Shown here: positions 42,017 through 52,700 of the stretch, one piece after another
Numbering within the stretch: position 1 is the stretch's first letter
Layout: every line of letters starts with the position of its first letter
Assembly (NCBI GenBank): GCA_002310235.1
Contig: DBYO01000016.1
Location: 21,955 to 74,989, forward strand
Reading direction: 5' to 3'
Source of the DNA: Bacteroidales bacterium UBA1184
GTDB lineage: Bacteria > Bacteroidota > Bacteroidia > Bacteroidales > ML635J-15
DNA: 53,035 nucleotides
Translations under genes and position numbers: made by a program
The notes under the pieces: model-generated
Databases searched by the model: none
Told to the model about the DNA's origin: nothing
Seen by the model: the letters and a program-made list of their open reading frames with translations, nothing else

Positions 42017-43438
42017 TTACATTTTCGGCTGATGTTCCTTTCTCAGCAGATCGTTCAGTTCCTTTACAGGATTGAATGTAATAAGCGGAACTTCGACGAA
42101 AATTGTCAGCCAGTCGGCCATAGAGCCGTTCCAAAGTCCAGGATGTTCAAGCACCTTGATTGGCTTGCCGTTGTATGTCTTTTCTGAAATAAAGCAGGTT
42201 GAAGAATCAACGAACTTGTTGAGGTCGAACTTGTTACCCTTGCAGTCCTTGGTGTAGCAAACCAAATCCACCGGATTGAAATGCGTTGAATTGTTGAAAT
42301 GTGCCTTCTGGCTTTCGTCGGCAAGATTTATCTGGGCTTTTTCCACAATCTGCAACGAAATGCTTCCATCTTTCCTTACAAGGAACGGACCGCCACCGGG
42401 TTCGCCGGTGTTCTTTACCATTCCGCACACGCGAATTGGACGGTTCATAAAACGGACTAGCGCATCGCAAAGGTTTTCGCCACGGTCGAAAGTTGTACAG
42501 AAAGTCTTTTCGAGGCTGTCGGCTATGCGGTTGCAGTTGTCTGCCGACTTGTCGGTTTCGAGGCTCTGCATGTACGACTTTATATTTTCGGCTGTCTCGA
42601 TAAGCACACCGCCAAGCAGCTTCTTGTATGGCAAAGTTTCGGGCATATAGTCCTGATGCACAATGTTGTCGATGTTCTTGATGAAGATAATGTCGGCATC
42701 AATCTGGTTAAGGTTCTGCAATAGCGAGCCATGTCCGCCTGGACGGGTGAAAAGTTCGCCCGAATCGGTGGTTACGAGTGTGCCGTCGTTGTATATTGCA
42801 ACCGTGTTTGTCGATTTTTCCTGGAACGAGAATTTCACATCCACGTTCAGCTTATTCTTCTGCAAAATCTTATCCAGCAACGACTTGAACAATTCGTAAT
42901 GTTCTTCCGAAACCGTGAATTCGAGTTTTGCGGGCTTATCGGAATTGTTCATTGCTACGCCTTCGAAAATCTGTTCCTCGAAAGCGGTACGCGAAAAGCC
43001 ATCGTACTTGTGGAACTCAACCAGACCTTTTGGCAATCCAGCATAGTTAAGCGGTTCGTGCAGAATCTTGTCGGAAACTTCCTCGAGGTTTTCTGCATTC
43101 CTAATGCTATCCTTCAGCGTATCGAAGAAAGCGAACTTCGGCAAAGCATCTATCGTAGCCTTGACAGAATAGTTGTCGCCATCATGCAGGTTCTTGAGGT
43201 TTGGCTCGTTGTTGAACGCAATCAGTCGCTTGAACATTCGTGTTGCCGCACCCGATGCAGGGACAAACTTCTCGACGGTATAGTTCTTGCTTTTTTCGTC
43301 GTAGCAGTCGATGTAGTGCTGCTGGTCGCCGATTATGGTTATGCCCTTTTCGGGAGTTGCTGGTGCTGCAATGTCAACAAAGTTGCCTTCGCTTTCGAGC
43401 AGGCTTTTCTGACGTGATATTTCGTTTTCGCTCAACAT
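42017..43438 (-). CDS. DUF4301 family protein, unknown function
   Basis: 473 residues, near full family length. The N-terminal signature KFVPASGAATRMFK is at ~57-70; a second stretch FTRPGGHGSLLQNLNQIDADIIFIKNID in two parts resembles the sugar-nucleotidyltransferase/UTP-glucose pyrophosphorylase fold (GG-G loop), so nucleotide-sugar chemistry is possible, but this is inference. No signal peptide: cytoplasmic. Transcribed in the same direction as rmlACD and the lipoprotein gene, 46 nt behind it. Confidence 0.88.
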   Translation of the reverse strand: MLSENEISRQKSLLESEGNFVDIAAPATPEKGITIIGDQQHYIDCYDEKSKNYTVEKFVPASGAATRMFKRLIAFNNEPNLKNLHDGDNYSVKATIDALPKFAFFDTLKDSIRNAENLEEVSDKILHEPLNYAGLPKGLVEFHKYDGFSRTAFEEQIFEGVAMNNSDKPAKLEFTVSEEHYELFKSLLDKILQKNKLNVDVKFSFQEKSTNTVAIYNDGTLVTTDSGELFTRPGGHGSLLQNLNQIDADIIFIKNIDNIVHQDYMPETLPYKKLLGGVLIETAENIKSYMQSLETDKSADNCNRIADSLEKTFCTTFDRGENLCDALVRFMNRPIRVCGMVKNTGEPGGGPFLVRKDGSISLQIVEKAQINLADESQKAHFNNSTHFNPVDLVCYTKDCKGNKFDLNKFVDSSTCFISEKTYNGKPIKVLEHPGLWNGSMADWLTIFVEVPLITFNPVKELNDLLRKEHQPKM

Positions 43439-43484
43439 GGCTTTAGGGTTTTATGTTCAGACTGCTAAGATAATGATTTTATTT

Positions 43485-44273
43485 TCAGATTGTCTTGATA
43501 ATTTTATTTCTTACCGCTTCGATGTCATCTGCTAATGTCTGCGAATGCGCGCCACGGCTTTCGATGCTCGAAAAGTCGGACTTGAAGCTTGCAATTATAT
43601 CGCCGTCCGACAGTTGCGACAGCAGTTCGTTGATGGAATGCAGCACATTGAAATGGCTTTCGAGCGAATTTGCATTTACCTCACTCGATTCTGATTCCTG
43701 AGCAAGTCCCAAGTGAGTGGTTTCAATCCAGAAACCACAGATGAACATGGCTGTAATTCCGTATTTTTCGTTCTCGGCCGGCACTATGGTGTTTGTATCG
43801 AGAAGGCTGTCGATTGTTGCGAAAATCACCTGCTCGTCGTTGAGGTTTTCCTCGACCTTTGGCACATATTCATCAAAAATGTCGTTATCGACAGCCAATT
43901 TTTCTGCCATAAGTTTGGTTGCATCAAGAATGTCGGTGCATACCTGCACACGCTCAAAGTAACGCGCATATCCGAGGTCGGCGACGAGCATTCCCATTGC
44001 CATGGCGGTTTCCTTCGAGTTCTGGTAGAGGTCGGCGGTACGTACGTCAAGCAGCAAGTCCTTGTCGAACTTCACATTGTTGAGGCGGATATTTTTGCAA
44101 ATGTCGGAATACTTTGGTAATTGGTTCAGTATGCTGTCGATATGGCTTTTGTCAGCGGTGGATTCGACGTTGGAAAAGTCCTCATTTACCTGCTTGTAGT
44201 GGATACCGTTGCTGCAGGAAGAGAATGCCAACGCAATAAGCAACAAAAGGCAATATGACTTAACACTGTCCAT
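43485..44273 (-). CDS. Uncharacterised lipoprotein
   Basis: 262 residues from ATG 44273; a TTG 21 nt upstream would lengthen the signal and is less likely. Signal peptide with lipobox AFSSC (Cys20). The mature part is largely alpha-helical and acidic, with LLLDVRTADLYQNSKETAMAMGMLVADLGYARYFE in two parts; this pattern is reminiscent of a Bacteroidota lipoprotein family of unknown function. No catalytic motif seen. Its ATG lies 14 nt inside the end of rmlD, so it is translated with the rhamnose genes. Confidence 0.8.
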   Translation of the reverse strand: MDSVKSYCLLLLIALAFSSCSNGIHYKQVNEDFSNVESTADKSHIDSILNQLPKYSDICKNIRLNNVKFDKDLLLDVRTADLYQNSKETAMAMGMLVADLGYARYFERVQVCTDILDATKLMAEKLAVDNDIFDEYVPKVEENLNDEQVIFATIDSLLDTNTIVPAENEKYGITAMFICGFWIETTHLGLAQESESSEVNANSLESHFNVLHSINELLSQLSDGDIIASFKSDFSSIESRGAHSQTLADDIEAVRNKIIKTI

Positions 44274-45144
44274 TAATTTTCGAATACCTGTCAATCATTT
44301 CTCTCAGCGAATCTGTCCAATACGGTATGTTGATGCCAAAAGTTTCTGAAATCTTTCTTGTGTTCAGCACACTATATGTAGGACGGGTTGCCTTGGTGGG
44401 ATATTCGCTTGTAAGCAAAGGCTTTACCTCGGCATCAATCTTTGTGAGCCTGAAAATGTGCATCGTGAAGTCGTACCACGAGCATACGCCACGGTTGGTG
44501 AAATGATAAATTCCGCCGTGCCATTCGCCGTTGTTAAGATAAATGTCCGAAATCTTCAGCAATGCCTTAGCAAGGTCGCCAGCGTATGTCGGAGTACCAA
44601 CCTGATCAAACACAACGCCTTTTATCTTGCCTTCGCTACCGAGGCGAATCATCGTTTTCACATAGTTGTTGCCGTACTCGCTGTAGAGCCAAGCAGTGCG
44701 AACAATCACAGCATCGCAATTCTCGGCAGCGATGTTCTGCTCGCCTTCGAGCTTTGTCCTGCCGTATGCCGACTGCGGATTTGTTGGCGCATCCTCGCAG
44801 TATGGAGTGTTCGCCTTCCCGTCGAAAACATAGTCGGTAGAAACGTGTATCAGTTTGAAACCAAACTTGTTGGCACATTTTGCAAGATTGCGCGGAGCAA
44901 CGGCATTTGCCAAAGTTGCATTTTCGAGGTCGTCCTCTGCCTTTTCCACAGCGGTGTAAGCTGCGCAGTTTATTACAACGTCGAACTTGTTGCTTGCAAA
45001 AAAGGCAGTTGTTGCCTCTAGGTTTGATATGTCGAGTTTGTCAATGTCAACGTATTCGAATTCGGCATTTGCAACCATTTCGTGGTTGTCGCGAATCTTG
45101 CTGCCGAGTTGTCCGTTGCATCCTATGACCAGTATTCTTTTCAT
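44260..45144 (-). CDS. rmlD: dTDP-4-dehydrorhamnose reductase
   Basis: 294 residues. Last step of dTDP-L-rhamnose synthesis. NAD(P)-binding GCNGQLGS near the N-terminus; VSTDYVFDGK; active-site Tyr/Lys in YGRTKLEGE. Start at ATG 45144, 2 nt after the rmlC stop; the TTG 6 nt further upstream is not needed. Confidence 0.94.
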   Translation of the reverse strand: MKRILVIGCNGQLGSKIRDNHEMVANAEFEYVDIDKLDISNLEATTAFFASNKFDVVINCAAYTAVEKAEDDLENATLANAVAPRNLAKCANKFGFKLIHVSTDYVFDGKANTPYCEDAPTNPQSAYGRTKLEGEQNIAAENCDAVIVRTAWLYSEYGNNYVKTMIRLGSEGKIKGVVFDQVGTPTYAGDLAKALLKISDIYLNNGEWHGGIYHFTNRGVCSWYDFTMHIFRLTKIDAEVKPLLTSEYPTKATRPTYSVLNTRKISETFGINIPYWTDSLREMIDRYSKINGQC

Positions 45145-45146
45145 TA

Positions 45147-45695
45147 TCAAAAATTTAGAATTGCATTTTTCAAAGTCGGATGCTTGGTATCCTTGTCGGA
45201 AAGAATCATTTTGTCCTGTGGAATTTTCCAGTCGATGGCGAGTTCCGGATCGTTGAAGATAATTCCGCCCTCGCTTTCCTTGTTATAGACATTGTCACAA
45301 AGGTATGAGAACACGGCATAGTCCGACAGCACCGAAAATCCGTGTGCGAATCCGCGCGGAATAAAGAACTGACGCTTGTTTTCCTCGGAAAGTTCAACCG
45401 AAAAATACTTGCCGAAAGTTGGAGAATCCTTGCGCACATCGACAGCCACATCGAGAACCTTGCCAACAACGCAGCGCACGAGCTTTGCCTGCGAATAGGG
45501 ATTAAGCTGGAAATGAAGTCCGCGCACAACACCATAAGTCGAACTCGATTCGTTCTGCTGCACAGGAATGAAATCGATTCCGGCAGCCTCGAAATCTGAC
45601 TTTTTCCAAGTCTCAAAGAAATAGCCACGCTGGTCGCCAAAAACCTTTGGCTCGATGATTTTCAAATCCTTTATGAAGGTATCTGTTACTGTCAT
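45147..45695 (-). CDS. rmlC: dTDP-4-dehydrorhamnose 3,5-epimerase
   Basis: 182 residues, normal for RmlC. Cupin fold with the catalytic His in VRGLHFQ, VLDVAVDVRKDSPTFGK, FIPRGFAHGFSVLSD, and Tyr in FSYLCDNVYN. Converts dTDP-4-keto-6-deoxyglucose to the rhamnose-configured intermediate. Middle gene of rmlA-rmlC-rmlD; 5 nt after rmlA. Confidence 0.94.
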   Translation of the reverse strand: MTVTDTFIKDLKIIEPKVFGDQRGYFFETWKKSDFEAAGIDFIPVQQNESSSTYGVVRGLHFQLNPYSQAKLVRCVVGKVLDVAVDVRKDSPTFGKYFSVELSEENKRQFFIPRGFAHGFSVLSDYAVFSYLCDNVYNKESEGGIIFNDPELAIDWKIPQDKMILSDKDTKHPTLKNAILNF

Positions 45696-45700
45696 TTCAG

Positions 45701-46570
45701 TTATTTTTCGTTTACGATTCGAAGCAAATATTTTCCATAGTTGCTCTTTGCAAGTTTTTCAGCGAGGACTGCAAGTTGTTCCTTGTTTATGAAGCCCTTG
45801 CGATAAGCGATTTCCTCAATGCACGAAGCCTTAAGTCCCTGACGGTGCTCGATGGTCTCGATAAAGTTCGATGCCTGCAGAAGGCTGTCGGGAGTGCCGG
45901 TGTCGAGCCATGCAAAACCACGGCCGAGAAGCTTGATTTGCAGACGGTCTTCCTTGAGGTACAAGTTGTTGAGGTCGGTAATTTCGAGTTCGCCACGTTT
46001 CGACGGCTTCAAGCTCTTTGCCTTTTCAACAACATCGTTCGAGTAGAAGTAAAGTCCTGTAACTGCGTAATTTGACTTTGGATGTTCAGGCTTTTCCTCG
46101 ATGGAAATAACTTTGCCTTCTTTATCAAATTCGGCCACACCATAGCGCTCGGGGTCGTTCACATAGTAGCCGAAAATAACTGCGCCGTCCTCAACATTTG
46201 CAGCATCGGTCAACTGTTGTCCGAAACTTTGTCCGTAGAAGATATTGTCACCAAGAACAAGGCAAACCTTATCATTACCAATAAATTCCTCCCCGAGAAT
46301 GAAAGCCTGCGCAAGTCCGTCGGGCGAAGGCTGAATCTTGTAGTGGATATCCATTCCGAGTTGCGAGCCGTCGCCGAAAAGCTTTTCGTACAAACCAATG
46401 TCCTGTGGAGTCGAGATTATCAGCACTTCGCGGATTCCTGCCAGCATAAGTGTTGAAAGAGGGTAGTAAATCATCGGTTTGTCGTAAACCGGAATTATCT
46501 GCTTGGAGATGCTTATTGTCATCGGGTGCAGGCGCGTACCTGCGCCACCTGCCAAAATTATTCCTTTCAT
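45701..46570 (-). CDS. rmlA: Glucose-1-phosphate thymidylyltransferase
   Basis: 289 residues. Makes dTDP-glucose from dTTP and glucose-1-phosphate. N-terminal nucleotide-binding GAGTRLHPMT, then SKQIIPVYDKPMIYYPLS, LVLGDNIFYGQ, and GRGFAWLDTGT, all standard for RmlA. First gene of the rml unit, with promoter at 46588-46595. rmlB (dTDP-glucose 4,6-dehydratase), which normally completes the set, is absent from this window. Confidence 0.95.
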   Translation of the reverse strand: MKGIILAGGAGTRLHPMTISISKQIIPVYDKPMIYYPLSTLMLAGIREVLIISTPQDIGLYEKLFGDGSQLGMDIHYKIQPSPDGLAQAFILGEEFIGNDKVCLVLGDNIFYGQSFGQQLTDAANVEDGAVIFGYYVNDPERYGVAEFDKEGKVISIEEKPEHPKSNYAVTGLYFYSNDVVEKAKSLKPSKRGELEITDLNNLYLKEDRLQIKLLGRGFAWLDTGTPDSLLQASNFIETIEHRQGLKASCIEEIAYRKGFINKEQLAVLAEKLAKSNYGKYLLRIVNEK

Positions 46571-46587
46571 TACGTTTGTATTTTTTG

Positions 46588-46595
46588 CAAATTTA
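46588..46595 (-). promoter_or_regulatory. Putative -7 box of the rml operon
   Basis: Minus-strand TAAATTTG, exact consensus, 17 nt upstream of the rmlA ATG. A TTGC 18 nt upstream of the box is a possible weak -33. Confidence 0.6.
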
Positions 46596-46638
46596 CAATT
46601 TTAATGCAAGTTGGCAAGGAATAATTTTACCACAACAC

Positions 46639-49557
46639 TTACCTAATTTTCGCAGCTCTATTCAATATCTCGAGCGGATGCAGCGCCTCTACCCCTGTTC
46701 CGTCCTTGATTTGGCATCGGCAGCTTGTGCCAACTGCTGAAATTATCGTATTTGGATCAGCATTGCGAATTGTTGGGAAAAGAACCAACTTACCAATCTT
46801 CATCGAAAGTTCGTAGTGCTCCTTCTCGTAGCCAAATGAACCTGCCATGCCACAGCAACCACTCGGAATTTCCCTAACGGTAAAATTCTTCGGCAGAGAC
46901 AAAGCCTTCAAGGTGAATTTCGTTCCGATTAACGCCTTCTGCTGGCAATGTCCGTGAAACATTACATTTGCAACCTCATCGGTAAACATCTCGGAACTTA
47001 TATTGCCACAGTCGATTTCACGGCAGATAAACTCGTCGAACAGAAGCGCATTTTTGGCAAGGTTTTCGGCTTTGGCGCGGTTTTCCTTTGTAGCAAGGTC
47101 GGGATATTCGTCACGGAAGGCAAGAATTGCCGACGGCTCGATGCCGACAAGCGGAGTTTTGTCGCTGATAAGGTCGCCAAGCATGGCGATATTGGCATTT
47201 GCAATCTTCTTTGCCTTGCGTACAAGTCCCTTGCTGAGCCAAGTACGCGCACTTTCCTTCAACTTGGCAAGTCTTACTTCGTAACCCAACTTGGTAAACA
47301 GCGACACCGCATCCACAGCAATGTGAGTGTCCAAATAGCGCGAAAACTCATCAACAAAAAGATAAATGGTTTTCTTTGGCTTTTCTGCACACATCTCCCC
47401 TATTTTGCGCACCTGTTTCCTGAGATTTACGGTACTCATCAGCGGAATGTTCCTTTCGGTGCTGAAACTGATGGTTTTCTGGATTATTTTCGCAAAAAAC
47501 TTGTTCTTGAAGAAGAAATTTGAGATATGCGGAACCATTGCCGCCAGCCTGTACAATCGCGGTTGCATAGCCACAGCACGACTGCGCAACGGAACTCCAT
47601 AATGGTCGTAGTAATGCTGCAGAAATTCCATTTTCAGCTTGGCAACATCCACACCCGACGGACATTCCGATTTGCAGGCCTTGCACAGCAGGCACTGGTC
47701 GAGCACCTCGTAGGCTTCCTTTTCCATAAACGGGTCGGGCTTTGTGGAATTTGTAATCAGTTCGCGGAGAATGTTGGCACGGGCGCGCGTGGAGTTCTGC
47801 TCGTTGCGCGTAGCCTGAAAACTCGGGCAGAGCGTTCCGCCAATGATGTGCGACTTGCGGCAATCGCCAGCACCATTGCATTTTTCAGCTGTACGCAGAT
47901 AACCGCCAGTACGCGAAAAATCGAAATAGGTTTCAATCTCGCGGGTCTGCTGTCCGGGCTTGTAGCGCAGATGGGTGTTCATCTTCGGCGTACCGATTAT
48001 CTTGTTGGCGTTGAACACATTGTCCTTGTCCCAGACCTGCTTCAACTGCACAAACATTTCGTAAATCCTGTCGCCAAGCATAAGTGGAATGAACTCACCG
48101 CGCAAGCGACCGTCGCCGTGTTCGCCACTGAGCGAACCGTGATATTTTTTCACCAGTTTTGCAGTCTCCAACGCAACAGTATGGAAAAGTTCAACATCGT
48201 GCTCGTCCTTCAGGTTCAGAATCGGGCGCAGATGCAGTTCGCCAGTGCTGATGTGAGCGTAGAAAACACATTCGAGCCCCAACCTTTCGAGCATAGCGCG
48301 GAAGTCCTTCATATATGCAGGCAAGTCCTTGGGATTGACGGCCGTATCCTCAATTACCGGTGCAGGTTTGCGGTCGCCGGGCATATTGCCAAGCACACCA
48401 AGACCAGCCTTGCGCAACGCCCACACCTTTGGAATGTTATCACCACGGATAATAGGATAGCAATAGCCATAGTTATGACTGCGCAAGTCGGCTTCGAGAG
48501 CCGCAATCTGCTGCTGAATCCAGTTTTCGTCGTCGTTCACCCACTCAACAATAAGCACGCCTTCGGGGTCGCCTTCCACAAAAAAACGGTTTTGCCGCTG
48601 GGCAATGTTCTCCTTGGTAAGATCAAGCACCTTCTTGTCCATCAACTCAATAGACGACGGCGAATACTTCAACGCAACAAGGTTAGCCTCGAAGACTTCG
48701 TCCAAAGTTGCAGTGTGAACGCACATCAGAGCCTTGTTTGCCGATGGCTTATCGACAAGGTTCAACTTTATCTCGGTGATGAACGCCAAAGTTCCTTCAG
48801 AACCGGCAATTAGCTTGCAGAAGTTGAATTTCTTGTCCGAATTACCAAAAATCTCGTTGTCGAGAAGGCAATCGAACGCATAACCAGTGTTACGTCGGCG
48901 AATTTCGGGGTCGGGATAGTTGGCTTTTATTTCATCAACCACTTCCTTGTCGGACAGCAAGTCGCGGATATGGCGGTAGATGTCGCCTTCGAGCGACTGA
49001 AGTTCGCACTTTGCGTTGAATTCCTCGCGCGATAGTTCGCCAAAAGTAACATCGGAACCATCTGACAATATGCATCTAACCTCCAACAAATGGTCACGAG
49101 TACTGCCATAAATGAGCGAATGCGAGCCGCAGGAATTGTTGCCAACCATTCCCGAAATCATGCAGCGGTTTGATGTTGAAGTTTCGGGACCAAAAAACAG
49201 ATTATGCGGTGCGAGATATTTGTTCAGTTCGTCGAGCACAATGCAGGGCTGAATGCGAACCCATTTTTCTTTTTCGTTGAGTTCCAGCACCTTGCCAAAG
49301 TTTTTAGACACATCGACCACGATTCCGTTTCCGACCACTTGACCAGCAATGGACGTTCCCGAAGCACGTGGGATGATGCTAAGACCATTCTCGCGAGCAA
49401 AGCGTATTACGGTACGGATGTCGTCATTGTCCTCGGGCACGCAGACCGCCATAGGCAGTTCGCGATATGCCGAAGCGTCGGTAGCATAGACTATCCTGTG
49501 TATGTTGTCGGTGCAGACAGCACCCTTGAAATTCGATTCTAAAGCATTGAAATCCAT
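46639..49557 (-). CDS. FAD/Fe-S oxidoreductase (GlcD-GlpC fusion; D-2-hydroxyacid or D-lactate dehydrogenase type)
   Basis: 972 residues from ATG 49557; a 21-codon-longer reading begins upstream of two promoter boxes and is rejected. Domain order: FAD-binding PCMH domain (~30-260: SIIPRASGTSIAGQ, GNNSCGSHSLIYGST), FAD-oxidase C-terminal domain (~265-520, HISTGELHLRP, GSLSGEHGDGRLRGEF), cysteines 560, 566 and 577, a ferredoxin motif CLLCKACKSECPSG (622-635), and a C-terminal CCG region (GHCQQKAL; SGCCGMAGSFG). Such proteins oxidise D-lactate or related 2-hydroxy acids and feed electrons to quinone. Substrate not proven. Confidence 0.9.
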   Translation of the reverse strand: MDFNALESNFKGAVCTDNIHRIVYATDASAYRELPMAVCVPEDNDDIRTVIRFARENGLSIIPRASGTSIAGQVVGNGIVVDVSKNFGKVLELNEKEKWVRIQPCIVLDELNKYLAPHNLFFGPETSTSNRCMISGMVGNNSCGSHSLIYGSTRDHLLEVRCILSDGSDVTFGELSREEFNAKCELQSLEGDIYRHIRDLLSDKEVVDEIKANYPDPEIRRRNTGYAFDCLLDNEIFGNSDKKFNFCKLIAGSEGTLAFITEIKLNLVDKPSANKALMCVHTATLDEVFEANLVALKYSPSSIELMDKKVLDLTKENIAQRQNRFFVEGDPEGVLIVEWVNDDENWIQQQIAALEADLRSHNYGYCYPIIRGDNIPKVWALRKAGLGVLGNMPGDRKPAPVIEDTAVNPKDLPAYMKDFRAMLERLGLECVFYAHISTGELHLRPILNLKDEHDVELFHTVALETAKLVKKYHGSLSGEHGDGRLRGEFIPLMLGDRIYEMFVQLKQVWDKDNVFNANKIIGTPKMNTHLRYKPGQQTREIETYFDFSRTGGYLRTAEKCNGAGDCRKSHIIGGTLCPSFQATRNEQNSTRARANILRELITNSTKPDPFMEKEAYEVLDQCLLCKACKSECPSGVDVAKLKMEFLQHYYDHYGVPLRSRAVAMQPRLYRLAAMVPHISNFFFKNKFFAKIIQKTISFSTERNIPLMSTVNLRKQVRKIGEMCAEKPKKTIYLFVDEFSRYLDTHIAVDAVSLFTKLGYEVRLAKLKESARTWLSKGLVRKAKKIANANIAMLGDLISDKTPLVGIEPSAILAFRDEYPDLATKENRAKAENLAKNALLFDEFICREIDCGNISSEMFTDEVANVMFHGHCQQKALIGTKFTLKALSLPKNFTVREIPSGCCGMAGSFGYEKEHYELSMKIGKLVLFPTIRNADPNTIISAVGTSCRCQIKDGTGVEALHPLEILNRAAKIR

Positions 49558-49590
49558 ACTAAAATCTTTTCCTCTAATAGGAATACAGCG

Positions 49591-49606
49591 CAAAATTACA
49601 AAAATA
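49591..49606 (-). promoter_or_regulatory. Two overlapping candidate -7 boxes for the FAD/Fe-S oxidoreductase
   Basis: Minus-strand TATTTTTG (49599-49606) and, directly downstream, TAATTTTG (49591-49598), both exact consensus, 41 and 33 nt upstream of the ATG at 49557. An AGAGGA stretch 12 nt before the ATG may be a ribosome binding site. Confidence 0.5.
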
Positions 49607-49770
49607 GCCCAACACACCATATTATAAAGCTATCAAAAATATTAATTAAGTCAGGATTTAGTGTCCATATTATTATTTATAATAATAAAAATATTGCTTT
49701 TGGTCTAAAAAAACAACAACTATTAAAAAAAAGGGTTTCTTTTCTCTTTTAATCAAATAAATTTGAAATT

Positions 49771-49778
49771 TATATTTG
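49771..49778 (+). promoter_or_regulatory. Putative -7 box of the M14 peptidase gene
   Basis: TATATTTG, exact consensus, 12 nt upstream of the ATG at 49791. A TTTT at 49747-49750 is at the right distance for a degenerate -33. Confidence 0.5.
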
Positions 49779-49790
49779 AACATATAGTAT

Positions 49791-52700
49791 ATGAAAAAAT
49801 TATTTACTATAATTGCCTGTATATTTGGTACTTTGGCAATTTTCGGACAGACAGAATCTGACCTACAATTCATAGAGCAGACTCTAGAAAATCGTGGCGA
49901 AGTAGTGCTGAGATTCCCACATAATGGAAATCGTGAGCTCGTCCACGAACTTAGCCATATAATGTCAATCGACAAGGTGAACGACACATACGTGGAAGCA
50001 TACGCAAATGCCAGAGAATACGAGCGCTTCAAGACTTATAACATTGAATATGAGCCAGTTTACGAATACTATCGTCAAACTCGTGCAATAAATATGGCGA
50101 CAAACGTAGCACAAATGGAAAACTGGGACCGCTACCCCACTTATGCCGTTTATCTGGAAATGATGCACAACTATGCAACCACATATCCAACATTGTGCAA
50201 GATGGATACTGTTGGCTATTCGGTAAACAACCGTCCTATAATAACAATGATAATTTCGGACAATGTAGGCGTTGACGAAGACGAGCCTGAATTCTGGTGG
50301 AGCAGCACAATGCACGGCGACGAAACTTCTGGATGGTATTTCCTTATCCGTCTTGTCGATGAACTTCTGACAAAATATGACACTGACGAGCAAATTAGAA
50401 ACCTAGTCAACAATGTTGAGATATACATTTCGCCTCTTACAAATCCAGATGGAACATTCTATCAGTCGAATGACGGCACAAGCATACAGAAAGCCCGCAG
50501 GTACAACCAAAACTATGTTGACCTTAACAGAAACTTTCCGTTCGTAACCAATACTGCCAATCACACGGCAGAATATCCTAACGAACCAGAAATCACAATG
50601 ATGACTGCCTACGCCGATGCTCACAACTTCGTGATGTCGGCCAACTGCCACGGTGGCGACGAGTGTATGAACTACCCATGGGACGAAAACGGCTGGACAA
50701 GTTCAGCTCGTCCAAATGCCGATGATCTGTGGTGGGAGTATATATCAAGAATGTATGTTGATACTGTCCATTCAATAAATTCAAGCTATTTTACTGGACC
50801 TTCCGACAAACCAGGTCACAATGGAGTGATAAAAGGTAGCGAATGGTACTCTATTGACGGTGGTCGTCAAGATTATATGAACTACTACAAACACATAAAG
50901 GAGACTACCATTGAATTTACTACTACGAAAAAATTGGATTCAGAATCCCTAAATACTTACTGGGGATACAACCGCAAATCAATACTTAACTACACAGAGC
51001 AAGTTCTTTATGGTTTCCGCGGAATTGTTACCGATGGCTGTACAAACCAGCCTCTCAGCGATGTAAAGGTCTTTATAAACAACCACGACACCGACAATTC
51101 GGAAGTTTACACATCAGCTCCAATTGGCAATTACCACCGCCCAATATATGCTGGTACATATAGCGTAACCTTCTCGAAGGACGGCTATATTTCGCAAACA
51201 TTTGATATTACCACGCAGAATATGGCTTGCCAGCGACTGGACGTAACCTTGTATCCCGAAGGCACAATTGTTCCAACCATTACAGCAAATCCAACAACAT
51301 TGTACGAAGGAAGCAGCGTACAGTTCAACAATACAACTTCGGGCAACTATGTTTCTGCATCGTGGAGTTTCGATGGCGGTTCGCCAGCAACGAGTACAGC
51401 AACAAATCCATCGGTAACATACAACACACACGGAACTTACGATGCAACACTTACCATAGTTAATACAAACGGTTGCTCGGCATCAACGACCGAACAAATC
51501 ACAGTATATGAAGCCGTTCCACCAGTTGCCGACTTCTCGGCATCGGAGACAAGCATATCAACAGGCAGTACAGTAACATTTACCGACCTTTCTACGAACA
51601 TGCCGAATTCATGGTCGTGGACTTTCGAAGGTGGTAATCCAGCAACATCAACCTTGCAAAATCCAACAGTGACATATAGCGAGCCAGGCGAATACACAGT
51701 AACCTTGGTTGCCTCGAATGCTTTTGGCTCTGACACCGAAACAAAGACAGAATACATCAATGTCGTATCAATAATAGACATGAGCTGCGAGCCAATATAT
51801 GTATGCAGCGGAACATATCGCGATCCAGGAGGTGAAAGCAACTATACAAACAACATCAACAATCTTACACAGACAATATACCCTAGTACCGAAGGTGCAT
51901 ACATCAGACTTACATTCAGCGAGTTTTCGCTTGAAGCAGCAGGAAATACAGGATGCTACGACAAGCTATACATCTACGATGGAACATCAACTTCGGCACC
52001 TGTACTAGTCGATGGTGTATGCGGAACTAACAATCCAGGAACCGTAACAGCAACCAATGCCGATGGAGCATTGACAATAATGTTCTATTCCGACCAATAC
52101 GAAGTTTCATCGGGATGGGTTGCCGAAATAAGCTGCTATATTCAGGAACCAGAAGCAGCATTCACTGCAACTGCTGACGGATGCTCTCACGATATAACAT
52201 TAACCAACGAATCAACATTTGCAACTTCGTACCTATGGGACTTTGGCGACGGAACAACATCTATAGAAGCAAATCCAACCCATACTTACGCAGGTAACGG
52301 CACTTATACAATAGCACTTACCGTTACAAATTCTTTGGGCAGCAACTCAACAACTCACGAAATTGAAATTTCTGCTCCAGAAATCACTTCGGTAACCAAT
52401 GCAAGCGGATGTGCAAACTCAACACTTACACTTTCGGCACAAGGTACAGGCACATTGCACTGGTTCGATGCACAGACCGGAGGCACTGAACTCGAAACTG
52501 GCGAATCGTACACCAATACATTCGCATCAACAACAACCGTTTATGTAGAATCGCAAGTAGGTACTGAAGAAACCTATAACGTAGGTATTTCAGACAACTC
52601 TTCGGCAACTGAATATACGCAGAATCAGAACAACAGAGGTCTAAAATTTACAGTTTCGAAGGCTCTTACGTTGGTTTCGGTAGATGTTTATTGCTCACAG

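Noticed and set aside
47527..48813. Plus-strand open frame of 428 codons inside the FAD/Fe-S oxidoreductase gene
   Set aside because: A shadow of strong codon bias on the other strand; the protein has no domain pattern and the sense gene has all its catalytic motifs there.
49660..49690. AT palindrome TATTATTATTTATAATAATA as a terminator or operator
   Set aside because: It consists only of A/T, lies between two divergent promoters and has no T-run context; chance is likely in so AT-rich a gap.
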